Assembly (NCBI GenBank): GCA_013816695.1
Contig: JACDDZ010000006.1
Span: forward strand, 1-21,638
Direction of reading: 5' to 3'
Length of the DNA: 21,638 nucleotides
From: Gemmatimonadaceae bacterium
GTDB taxonomy: Bacteria; Gemmatimonadota; Gemmatimonadetes; Gemmatimonadales; Gemmatimonadaceae
Shown here: positions 7,384 to 14,727 of the stretch, piece after piece
Numbering within the stretch: the first letter of the stretch is position 1
How the letters are laid out: every line of letters starts with the position of its first letter
Position numbers and translations under genes: made by a program
The notes under the pieces: generated by a model
Database searches by the model: none
What the model was told of the DNA's origin: nothing
What the model saw: only the letters and a program-made list of their open reading frames with translations

Positions 7384-9618
7384 ATGAACAAGAGATCCGT
7401 CCTTTTCGCACCGCTCGCCCTCGCATTCGCGACCACGGCGTACGCCCAGACGACACGAATGACATATCCGGCAGCGCCCAGAGGGAGTCAGGTTGACGAC
7501 TACCATGGAACCCGCGTCGCGGATCCCTATCGATGGCTGGAGAACCCTGACTCACCTGAAACGCGGGCGTGGGTTCAGGCCCAGGTCGCGCTTACGTCGG
7601 GATATCTAAGCGCGATTCCGGAAAGGGCGGCAATCCGGGCACGGCTGGAGCAGGTACAGAATTATCAGCGGTTTGGCCCAGGCTTCAAGGCGGGCGGAAA
7701 GTATTTCTATTACATGAATACCGGCTTGCAGAGCCAGAATGTTCTGTACGTGCAAGATGGCCTGAACGCAAAGTCGAAAGTTCTGCTCGATCCCAACGTG
7801 ATGTCGAAGGATGGACCCGTTTCGCTCTCGACAGTGGATGTCTCGCATAATGGGCGGTACATCACTTACTCCATCAATCGCTCGGGGTCTGACTGGCAGG
7901 AGTTCCGGGTGAGGGAGATCGAAACCGGAAAGGACCTTCCGGAAGTGTTGCAGTGGGCCAAGTTCACGGGCGCATCCTGGACCCACGACAACAAGGGATT
8001 TTTCTACTCGAGATACGACGCACCGGCCGACGGGAAGCCGCTGACCGGCGTCAACAAGAACCAGAAGCTCTACTACCATAGACTCGGTCAGGCACAGTCT
8101 CGCGATCAGCTTGTCTATGACCGCCCCGACCAGCCCGACTGGGGTTTCGGTGCCAATGTCACCGACGACGGCACATTCCTCATCATCAACGTCTGGCTGG
8201 GCACCGACACACGCAATCGACTTTACTTCATCGATCTCGACGACGCGGGCAAGCCGCGTATTTCGGCTCCGGTTGTAAAACTCGTCGACCGGTTTGACGC
8301 GCAGTACAGCTTTGCGGGAAATGACGGGACAAACTTCTTTGTGCGCACCGACTTGCAGGCGCCGCATGGGCGCGTGGTCGGGATCGACATCGACAATCCC
8401 CGTCAGGACCGCTGGTACACGATCGTTCCCGAAGGCAGGGACGCCATGGTCAGCGCCAAGGCGGTAGGCGGTAGACTGGTCGCGTCATTCCTCGAGGATG
8501 CCCACTCTGCAATTCGTTTTTATGATCTTCCGCGTAGGCCTTCAACTCGTGGGGACAACGCGTCCGGCATGCGACGGACCCGGCCTACCGCCGCTGACCG
8601 CCGTGGCGGGCTCGGCATGAATGCACCGGTGTTCGAGATCAAACTGCCCGACCTGGGAAGCGCTGACGACATATCAGGGGCGGACGACGACGACGAGATG
8701 TTTTACACCTTTACGTCATTCCTGCGACCCAAGTCCATCTACCGTTTCAACGTTCGCTCCCAGAAGTCCGAGATCTGGAAAGAGAGCAAGACGACGCTGG
8801 ACGTGAGCAAGTACGAGACGCGCCAGCTGTTCTATAACAGCAAGGACGGCACGCGCGTTCCAATGTTTGTGGTGGTGCGCAAGGACGTTCAGCTGAACGG
8901 AAACAACCCGACGTGGCTACATGGATATGGCGGATTTGATATCTCTGAGACGCCGGGGTTCTCCAGTGTTCGTCTCGTCTGGCTGGAGATGGGCGGTGTT
9001 TATGCGTCGGCGAATTTGCGCGGTGGTGGAGAATACGGACGCGCATGGCACGAAGCAGGCATGCTCGACAAGAAGCAGAATGTTTTCGACAATTTTATCG
9101 CAGCCGCAGAATTCCTGATCAAGGAGAAGTACACGTCGCCGCCCAAGCTCTCGATTGAGGGTGGATCCAACGGCGGCTTGCTTGTTGGAGCAGTCCTGAA
9201 TCAGCGTCCGGACCTGTTTGGCGCGGCACTGCCGGCGGTGGGAGTCATGGACATGCTTCGCTTCCACAAATTCACGATCGGATGGGCCTGGACATCGGAC
9301 TACGGATCATCCGACAAGCCGGATGAATTCAAGACATTGTACGCGTACTCGCCACTGCACAATATCAAGCCCGGCACCTGCCATCCGGCCACCATGATTC
9401 TTACGGCCGATCACGATGACCGCGTAGTGCCGGGACACTCGTTCAAGTACGCAGCCGCATTACAGGCCGCGCAGGGCTGCGCAAAGCCAACCCTGATTCG
9501 GATTGATACGGATGCTGGACATGGAGCGGGCAAACCGACGAGCAAATCGCTCGATGAATATGCCGATCGCTACGCATTCCTCGTTAAGAATCTGGGAATG
9601 ACATTGGCTTTCAGGTAA
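7384..9618 (+). CDS. Secreted prolyl oligopeptidase (peptidase family S9A)
   Basis: A 744-residue serine peptidase that should cleave short peptides after proline. The reading frame extends up to a GTG at 7351, but I start at the ATG at 7384 because the next 21 residues form a clean signal peptide ending AYA before Gln. The mature N-terminus has the family sequence YHGTRVADPYRWLENPDSP. A seven-bladed propeller follows to about residue 440, then an alpha/beta-hydrolase domain. The catalytic triad is visible: Ser595 in EGGSNGGLL, Asp678 in ADHDDRVVP and His713 in AGHGAGK. Arg680 matches the substrate-binding Arg after the catalytic Asp. One oddity is an Arg/Gly/Pro-rich insertion at about residues 383-412, encoded by inverted-repeat DNA (separate entry). 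No Shine-Dalgarno sequence is seen. The stop overlaps the YggT-family gene (TAATG). Confidence 0.96.
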   Translation: MNKRSVLFAPLALAFATTAYAQTTRMTYPAAPRGSQVDDYHGTRVADPYRWLENPDSPETRAWVQAQVALTSGYLSAIPERAAIRARLEQVQNYQRFGPGFKAGGKYFYYMNTGLQSQNVLYVQDGLNAKSKVLLDPNVMSKDGPVSLSTVDVSHNGRYITYSINRSGSDWQEFRVREIETGKDLPEVLQWAKFTGASWTHDNKGFFYSRYDAPADGKPLTGVNKNQKLYYHRLGQAQSRDQLVYDRPDQPDWGFGANVTDDGTFLIINVWLGTDTRNRLYFIDLDDAGKPRISAPVVKLVDRFDAQYSFAGNDGTNFFVRTDLQAPHGRVVGIDIDNPRQDRWYTIVPEGRDAMVSAKAVGGRLVASFLEDAHSAIRFYDLPRRPSTRGDNASGMRRTRPTAADRRGGLGMNAPVFEIKLPDLGSADDISGADDDDEMFYTFTSFLRPKSIYRFNVRSQKSEIWKESKTTLDVSKYETRQLFYNSKDGTRVPMFVVVRKDVQLNGNNPTWLHGYGGFDISETPGFSSVRLVWLEMGGVYASANLRGGGEYGRAWHEAGMLDKKQNVFDNFIAAAEFLIKEKYTSPPKLSIEGGSNGGLLVGAVLNQRPDLFGAALPAVGVMDMLRFHKFTIGWAWTSDYGSSDKPDEFKTLYAYSPLHNIKPGTCHPATMILTADHDDRVVPGHSFKYAAALQAAQGCAKPTLIRIDTDAGHGAGKPTSKSLDEYADRYAFLVKNLGMTLAFR
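8534..8609. repeat. Palindromic element inserted in-frame in the peptidase gene
   Basis: This stretch has nested inverted repeats. Outer arms are GTAGGCC (8534-8540) and GGCCTAC (8582-8588). Inner arms are GTCCG (8562-8566) and CGGAC (8575-8579) around GCATGC. A second small hairpin, CCGCC-GT-GGCGG, follows at 8598-8609. It encodes a basic, low-complexity segment between a propeller strand ending FYDL and the next strand VFEIKLPDLG, where family members normally have a short turn. The frame is kept. The structure resembles mobile palindromic or REP-type elements. Copies elsewhere cannot be checked from this window. Confidence 0.5.
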
Positions 9619-10208
9619 TGAACGAAGCCAGTTACGGACTTGGTGCTGCACAGGCCGCTGTACGGTTGATCGTGTTGACGGTCGTTGCAGTTTTGGCGGC
9701 GCTCTTCCTGCTTGATTGGGCGGTGCGAACACGCAAGGTCGGTCCATTCAGCGCACTCGCGAGATTTTGCCGCGCCAGGGTGGATCCACTTGTTGCACCA
9801 ATGGAGCGGCGCGTGGTGCGCGCAGGAGGCCTGCCGAGCAGCGCACCGCTCTGGGCGTTGGGTGCGGCGGTAGTCTTGGGAATACTCCTCATCAGCGTTA
9901 GCAACTACATCATCGAACAGATTATGGTTGCGAACTATGCAATCAACAGCGGACCGGGTGGATTGTACCGGCTGCTCGTGATCTGGACATTCACGATTTT
10001 GCGTGCGGCCCTGCTGGTCCGTGTTCTGTCCTCCTGGTTCCCGATTTCACCGTATTCGGTTTGGGTGCGCTGGGCGTTCACGTTATCGGAGCCAATTCTC
10101 AAGCCCCTTCGCCAGATCGTACCCAACCTGGGGATGATGGACATCACGCCGATCATCGCATACTTCGCACTGGGGCTCCTGCAGAACGTCTTTCTTTCGA
10201 TCGGATAG
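9618..10208 (+). CDS. YggT-family integral membrane protein, two-module
   Basis: A 196-residue protein with four clear hydrophobic segments, at about residues 13-36, 77-99, 115-140 and 172-195. The C-terminal half carries the YggT-family pattern: a hydrophobic helix, then VLSSWFPISPYSVWVRWAFTLSEPILKPLRQIVPN, where Ser-Trp-Phe-Pro and Glu-Pro-Ile-Leu-Lys-Pro-Leu-Arg are characteristic. The N-terminal half repeats the layout in weaker form, with RVDPLVAPMERRV in the place of EPILKPLRQIV, so the protein looks like a tandem duplication. The molecular function of the family is poorly defined. The ATG overlaps the peptidase stop (TAATG), so translation is probably coupled. The longer motif given above spans about residues 134-168. 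Confidence 0.88.
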   Translation: MNEASYGLGAAQAAVRLIVLTVVAVLAALFLLDWAVRTRKVGPFSALARFCRARVDPLVAPMERRVVRAGGLPSSAPLWALGAAVVLGILLISVSNYIIEQIMVANYAINSGPGGLYRLLVIWTFTILRAALLVRVLSSWFPISPYSVWVRWAFTLSEPILKPLRQIVPNLGMMDITPIIAYFALGLLQNVFLSIG

Positions 10209-10242
10209 GGACGCACCCCTTCCATTAGTGGGTTGTCCTTCT

Positions 10243-10248
10243 TACTAT
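10243..10248 (+). promoter_or_regulatory. Candidate -10 element upstream of the SAM-II riboswitch
   Basis: TACTAT inside TACTATAG, the same octamer found at the divergent kinase promoter (3949-3956). It would place the transcript start near 10255, about 16 bases before the aptamer's P1 stem. The hexamer 17 bases upstream, TTCCAT, is a poor -35 match, so this is tentative. Confidence 0.35.
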
Positions 10249-10270
10249 AGGAGGAGTACAATAGATCAGT

Positions 10271-10318
10271 CCGTGGCGATTTTCGGCAAATTGCGGCCAC
10301 GTTAAATAAACAGCTAAA
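10271..10318 (+). promoter_or_regulatory. SAM-II riboswitch aptamer controlling metH operon
   Basis: The sequence follows the SAM-II pattern closely. Stem P1 is CGTGGC (10272-10277) with GCCACG (10296-10301). The loop starts with the conserved GATTT and contains ATTGC. P1 is followed by GTTAAATAA and then GCTAAA (10313-10318). The H-type pseudoknot can form between TTGC (10291-10294) and GC-AA of GCTAA with the U bulged, as in SAM-II structures as I recall them. It sits directly ahead of methionine synthase, the expected context for feedback by S-adenosylmethionine. An intrinsic terminator begins 8 bases after the aptamer. Confidence 0.88.
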
Positions 10319-10325
10319 GCGTCCC

Positions 10326-10351
10326 GCCTGGCGCAACCGCCGGGCTTTTTT
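10326..10351 (+). terminator. Intrinsic terminator, expression platform of the riboswitch
   Basis: Stem GCCTGGCG (10326-10333) pairs with CGCCGGGC (10338-10345) around the loop CAAC, all eight pairs forming with one G-U, and is followed by six T (10346-10351). It lies between the SAM-II aptamer and the metH start, so it should act as a conditional attenuator. An alternative pairing of 10329-10336 with 10291-10299 inside the aptamer would prevent it from forming. Confidence 0.85.
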
Positions 10352-10417
10352 GTGTCTAGGAATTAATGAGAAAAATGAGTCAATGAGACTGCATACCATA
10401 GATTGCCCGTTAAGCCC

Positions 10418-13400
10418 ATGACCAGTGGCTCCACCGACTCGCTCTACCTCGCCACGCTCGCCAAACGCGTCCTCGTCTACGATGGCGCCATGGGTACATC
10501 GATCCAGCGCTTCAACCTCACGCCGGACGATTTTGGCGGGAAATCGCTGGAAGGCTGCAATGACAACCTCGTCCTTACGCGCCCGGATGTAATCAGCGCG
10601 ATTCACGAGTCCTTCCTCGAAGTCGGCTGCGACGTAGTCGAAACCTGCACGTTCCAGTCAACTCCGCGGCGCCTCGAAGAATGGGGGCTGGGCGACAAGA
10701 CCCGCGACATAAATGTCATCGCCGCCCAACTCGCGCGCGCGGCCGCTGACAAGTTCTCGACGCCGGACAGGCCACGCTTTGTCGCAGGCTCGATGGGCCC
10801 GACCGGAATGCTTCCCTCCAGCTCGGACCCTGTGCTCTCGAACATCACGTTCGAAGAGCTCGCCGAGAATTTCTATCAGCAGGCAAAGTTTCTCGTCGAA
10901 GGCGGCGTTGACGTTCTCCTGATCGAGACATCGCAGGACATTCTCGAAGTCAAAGCCGCAGTAACAGGAATTGAGAGACTGTTCGCCGAGCTCGGGCGCC
11001 GCGTTCCCCTTCAGGCGCAGATCACGCTGGATGTCTCCGGCCGCATGTTGCTCGGCACCGACATAGCCAGTGCCATGACAACGCTCGAAGCCCTGAAGGT
11101 GGACGTGATCGGACTGAACTGTTCGACCGGGCCTGAGCACATGCGCGAGCCGATTCGGTACCTGTCCGAACATGCTACGCTTCCCCTCTCGGTTATACCA
11201 AACGCCGGCCTGCCGCTCAACACGGGGACGGGCGAGGCAATCTATCCGCTGGAGCCGGACCCAATGGCGGCTGCACTCTCTGAATTCGTTGGTGAGTTCG
11301 GCGTGCGCATCGTTGGTGGATGCTGTGGAACCACACCCGCTCACCTGGACGCAATCGTCAAGGCAGTGCGCAAGGCGGAAGAGAAAGGAAGAGGTGTTCG
11401 CAAGCCGCAGCACGTTGCGCGCGTCAGCTCCGCCATGCGTGCGATTACCCTGCATCAGGACCCACCGCCGCTGCTCGTTGGTGAACGCGTCAACTCACAG
11501 GGCTCGCGCAAGGTTAAGCGCCTTCTGCTCGCGGACGATTACGAGGGGATTCTCGACGTAGCGCGCGAGCAGGTCGACTCCGGAGCGCACGTTCTCGACG
11601 TGTGCGTTGCGCTCACTGAGCGCGGCGACGAAGCCGAGCAGATGTCAAAGGTGGTGAAACTTCTCTCGATGAGCGTCGAGACGCCGCTCGTCATCGACTC
11701 CACCGAAGCAGATGTCATCGAGGCAGCGCTGGAACACATTCCAGGGCGCGGGATCGTCAACTCCATCAACATGGAGAACGGCCGCAAGCGAATTGACTCG
11801 GTTGTGCCTCTCGTCAAGAAGCATGGTGCGGCAGTCATCGCCCTGACGATCGATGAGATCGGCATGGCCAAGACAAAAGAGCGGAAGCTCGAAGTTGCCA
11901 GGAAGATCTACGACATCGTCGTCGGCGAATACGGACTCGAGCCGGAAGACATCATCTATGACGCGCTGACTTTTACGCTCGCAACGGGTGACGCCGAGTG
12001 GATCGATTCGGGACACGAAACGATCGAAGGAATTCGCCTGATCAAGCGCGAGCTGCCGGGTGTGTCCACAATTCTTGGTGTCTCGAATGTGAGTTTCGGC
12101 CTGACACCAGAAGCGCGGGGCGTGCTGAACTCGGTGTTCCTGCACCACTGCGTGTCTGCTGGTCTGGATGCGGCGATAGTGAATCCTGCGCACATCCGCC
12201 CATATGCGGAAATTTCCCCTGAAGAGCGCAAGCTCGCAGACGATCTCGTTTACAACACGTCTCCGGATGCTCTGCAGAAGTTCATCGAGTATTTCGCGCA
12301 CACAGGCGGTTCGTCTGCCGCTGCAGGCGTAGAGCGGGAAGATCCCACTGCCGGAATGACACCAGAGGAGAAAATCCATTGGATGATTCTCCACCGCAAG
12401 AAGGAAGGAATCGAGGACACCCTGGACCTTGCCGGAGTACGCGAGGCTCCAGTTCGCGTGCTGAACGAGGTTCTCCTTCCCGCAATGAAGGAAGTCGGTG
12501 ACAAGTTCGGTGCTGGTGAGCTGATCCTTCCCTTCGTGCTCCAGTCCGCTGAGGTCATGAAGAAAGCGGTCAAGCACCTCGAGCAGTTTCTCGAAAAAGC
12601 GGAAGGGTACACCAAGGGAAAGGTTGTCCTCGCGACGGTTTACGGAGACGTTCACGACATCGGCAAGTCGCTCGTCAACACGATCCTATCCAACAACGGC
12701 TACACCGTCTTCGATCTTGGAAAGCAGGTGCCGGTGAACACGATCCTCGAAAAAGCGGAAGAAGTCGGCGCCGACGCAATCGGACTGAGCGCGCTGCTGG
12801 TATCTACCTCCAAGCAAATGCCTTTGTGCGTCCAGGAAATGGACCGGCGCGGTATGCAGATTCCGGTTCTTATCGGCGGAGCTGCGATCAACCGCCGCTT
12901 CGGTCGCCGCGCGATGTTCGTTGACGGCGAGCGAGCATTCGAATCGGGCGTGTTCTATTGCAAGGATGCGTTCGAAGGACTGGAGACGATGGACAAGCTC
13001 CAGGATCCTGCGGTCAGGAAGGACTTCACCGACAAAAATCTCAAGGACGCGCAGGACGACGTTTTTCTCCGTACGAATGTCGGCAAGGATATCCGCAGCG
13101 GCGAGGATGCCGGGAAGCGAAGCGATGTTGCGGCCAATAATCCTGTTCCTGTTCCCCCTTTCTGGGGAACTCGCACCCTGCACGACATTCCGATCGACGA
13201 AGTGTTCGAGTTGCTCGACCTGGACGAGCTGTACAGGCTCCAGTGGGGAGCCCGCGGCTCGGGAGAGCAGTACGACAAGACGGTGCGCGAGGAGTTTGAG
13301 CCGGCACTCAAGCGCCTGAAAGCAGATGCAAAGAAAAATGGATGGGTGAAGCCAGAAGCCGTTTACGGATACTTCCCGGCTCAGTCGACAGGCAACGATG

Positions 13401-14020
13401 TAATTATCTACGATCCCGCAGCCTACAGCAGCGACGGTGGATCGCTGCGCGAAATTGCACGCTTCCATTTTCCGCGAATGGTCGGACGCGAGCGCCTCTG
13501 TCTCGCCGATTATGTGCGTTCTGTCGAGTCAGGTGATGTCGATGTAATTCCGCTCCAGATCGTCACCGTTGGACACGCTTCAACCAGGCAATTCGAGGAG
13601 CTGCAGGCAAAAAACGAGTATACCGAAGCGTACTACTCGCACGGACTCGCAGTTGAAGCTGCTGAAGCCGTGGCCGAGTGGATGCATCGACGTATCAAGT
13701 CGGAGCTGCAGGTCCCGCTGGGTAAGCGCTACTCGTGGGGTTACGGCGCATGCCCGGATCTCGACGATCACGCCGCTGTTTTCAAGCTGTTGCCTGCCCG
13801 CGAAACGCTGGGAATGGATTTGACCGAAGCGTTCCAGCTCTTGCCGGAACAGTCGACGGCGGCAATCGTCATCCATCATCCGGAAGCCAAATACTACGCG
13901 GTCCGAGCTGAAGAGTCCCGATCAAGTCCTTCGGCCCCGGAAACCGTCAACGAAAGTGCTGGCGTTGATCGCGCATCCGCCGGCGCGGTAACTCTTGCCG
14001 AAGCAAGGCTGGATGCATGA
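10418..14020 (+). CDS. metH: Cobalamin-dependent methionine synthase
   Basis: The 1200-residue enzyme transfers the methyl group of 5-methyltetrahydrofolate to homocysteine through methylcobalamin. All modules are present. The homocysteine domain (about 10-320) has zinc ligands Cys235 in GLNCSTGP and Cys302/Cys303 in GGCCGTTP. The pterin-binding domain (about 350-610) begins at GERVNSQGSRK. The B12 cap and binding domains (about 645-870) have the cobalt ligand His746 in GDVHDIGKSLV. The AdoMet reactivation domain (about 910-1160) has RYSWGYGACPD. Length matches the family (E. coli 1227). A tail of about 40 Ser/Ala/Glu-rich residues follows. I prefer the ATG at 10418 to the in-frame TTG at 10403; neither has a ribosome site. 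The 66 bases between terminator and start contain three AATGAG repeats (10365, 10374, 10382). Regulated by the SAM-II riboswitch. Confidence 0.98.
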   Translation: MTSGSTDSLYLATLAKRVLVYDGAMGTSIQRFNLTPDDFGGKSLEGCNDNLVLTRPDVISAIHESFLEVGCDVVETCTFQSTPRRLEEWGLGDKTRDINVIAAQLARAAADKFSTPDRPRFVAGSMGPTGMLPSSSDPVLSNITFEELAENFYQQAKFLVEGGVDVLLIETSQDILEVKAAVTGIERLFAELGRRVPLQAQITLDVSGRMLLGTDIASAMTTLEALKVDVIGLNCSTGPEHMREPIRYLSEHATLPLSVIPNAGLPLNTGTGEAIYPLEPDPMAAALSEFVGEFGVRIVGGCCGTTPAHLDAIVKAVRKAEEKGRGVRKPQHVARVSSAMRAITLHQDPPPLLVGERVNSQGSRKVKRLLLADDYEGILDVAREQVDSGAHVLDVCVALTERGDEAEQMSKVVKLLSMSVETPLVIDSTEADVIEAALEHIPGRGIVNSINMENGRKRIDSVVPLVKKHGAAVIALTIDEIGMAKTKERKLEVARKIYDIVVGEYGLEPEDIIYDALTFTLATGDAEWIDSGHETIEGIRLIKRELPGVSTILGVSNVSFGLTPEARGVLNSVFLHHCVSAGLDAAIVNPAHIRPYAEISPEERKLADDLVYNTSPDALQKFIEYFAHTGGSSAAAGVEREDPTAGMTPEEKIHWMILHRKKEGIEDTLDLAGVREAPVRVLNEVLLPAMKEVGDKFGAGELILPFVLQSAEVMKKAVKHLEQFLEKAEGYTKGKVVLATVYGDVHDIGKSLVNTILSNNGYTVFDLGKQVPVNTILEKAEEVGADAIGLSALLVSTSKQMPLCVQEMDRRGMQIPVLIGGAAINRRFGRRAMFVDGERAFESGVFYCKDAFEGLETMDKLQDPAVRKDFTDKNLKDAQDDVFLRTNVGKDIRSGEDAGKRSDVAANNPVPVPPFWGTRTLHDIPIDEVFELLDLDELYRLQWGARGSGEQYDKTVREEFEPALKRLKADAKKNGWVKPEAVYGYFPAQSTGNDVIIYDPAAYSSDGGSLREIARFHFPRMVGRERLCLADYVRSVESGDVDVIPLQIVTVGHASTRQFEELQAKNEYTEAYYSHGLAVEAAEAVAEWMHRRIKSELQVPLGKRYSWGYGACPDLDDHAAVFKLLPARETLGMDLTEAFQLLPEQSTAAIVIHHPEAKYYAVRAEESRSSPSAPETVNESAGVDRASAGAVTLAEARLDA

Positions 14021-14727
14021 AGGTACCTATCCGAACTGAGCCAGCCAGGCTCGAAGCGTTCAGCGACGCAATGATTGCTTTTGCGGCAACCCTGCTTGTC
14101 GTCAGCCTTGAGGTGCCTCGCACCTATGACCAGCTGATCGGCAACCTCGGTGGATTCATTCCATTTGCCCTGAGCTTCGCCGCCCTTACCCTGATCTGGG
14201 CCGCACACCGCAGCCTTTTCCGCCGGTATCCGCTCGACGACAATTTTACCGTTGTTGTAAATGCAGTCCTGATGTTTACGGTGTTGTTTTACGTCTACCC
14301 GTTGAAGTTTCTGTCCAGTGCGTTCGTTTCGACTTTTACGGGCCAGAGCGCGGTGGTCATTCAAAACACGCAGCAGCTCGCATCGTTGTTCGCCATTTAC
14401 GCAGTCGGCTGGATGCTTGTCTTCAGTTGCATTGCTCTGCTTTATCGGCATGCGTACTCCCGCCGGGTGGAGCTTGGCCTGGATACGGTCGAAGCATACG
14501 ATGCGATATCTCATTGTAGACATTATGTCGTGTTTGTCATTGTGGGAGCCCTGTCGCTCCTGCTTGCGATTGTCGGAGTCAAAGTGAAGTGGGGTGGTCC
14601 CGGATTGGCGTTCGTTATGATTGCACCGCTCGCCTGGGCGAACGGGCATTTTCGTGAGAGGAAGCGGCCAGTTCTTGAGCCTGCCCCCGAAATAATTCCG
14701 AGTCATTCGCGCGGGTTAAAACGATGA
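14017..14727 (+). CDS. TMEM175-family (DUF1211) potassium-channel-like membrane protein
   Basis: A 236-residue polytopic protein. Near the N-terminus it carries the TMEM175 signature RLEAFSDAMIAFAATLLVVS, corresponding to the family's R-x-x-AFSD-G-x-x-A-I-x-x-T-L-L pattern at the start of the first helix. The usual Gly after AFSD is Ala here. About six hydrophobic segments follow, as in bacterial TMEM175 proteins, which are reported as potassium-permeable leak channels. The second helix ends with LTLIWAAHRSLFRR, matching the conserved W-x-x-H-x-x-x-F region. A polar Pro-rich tail closes the protein. The ATG overlaps the metH stop and the stop overlaps the next gene (ATGA both times), so it is co-translated with two methionine genes. 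Nothing in the sequence links it directly to methionine. Transport activity is inferred from family membership. Confidence 0.85.
   Translation: MKVPIRTEPARLEAFSDAMIAFAATLLVVSLEVPRTYDQLIGNLGGFIPFALSFAALTLIWAAHRSLFRRYPLDDNFTVVVNAVLMFTVLFYVYPLKFLSSAFVSTFTGQSAVVIQNTQQLASLFAIYAVGWMLVFSCIALLYRHAYSRRVELGLDTVEAYDAISHCRHYVVFVIVGALSLLLAIVGVKVKWGGPGLAFVMIAPLAWANGHFRERKRPVLEPAPEIIPSHSRGLKR

Noticed and set aside
10207..10220. AGGG/CCCT mini-hairpin after the YggT-family gene, and GGGACGC (10208-10214) complementary to 10319-10325
   Set aside because: The stem is only four pairs without a T-tract. The complementary heptamer lies upstream of the predicted promoter, so it would matter only in read-through transcripts.
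10233..10238. TTGTCC as a -35 box for the metH promoter
   Set aside because: Only four bases separate it from the TACTAT element, far from the required 16-18.
10249..10305. AGGAGGAG ribosome-site-like sequence and a ten-codon GTG frame, considered as a leader peptide
   Set aside because: Spacing to the GTG at 10273 is too long, and the frame coincides with the SAM-II aptamer, which explains the sequence fully.
11645..12655. Antisense open frame of 336 codons within metH
   Set aside because: Its sequence is the shadow of a strongly conserved metH region; it has Arg/His-rich composition and no recognisable domain.
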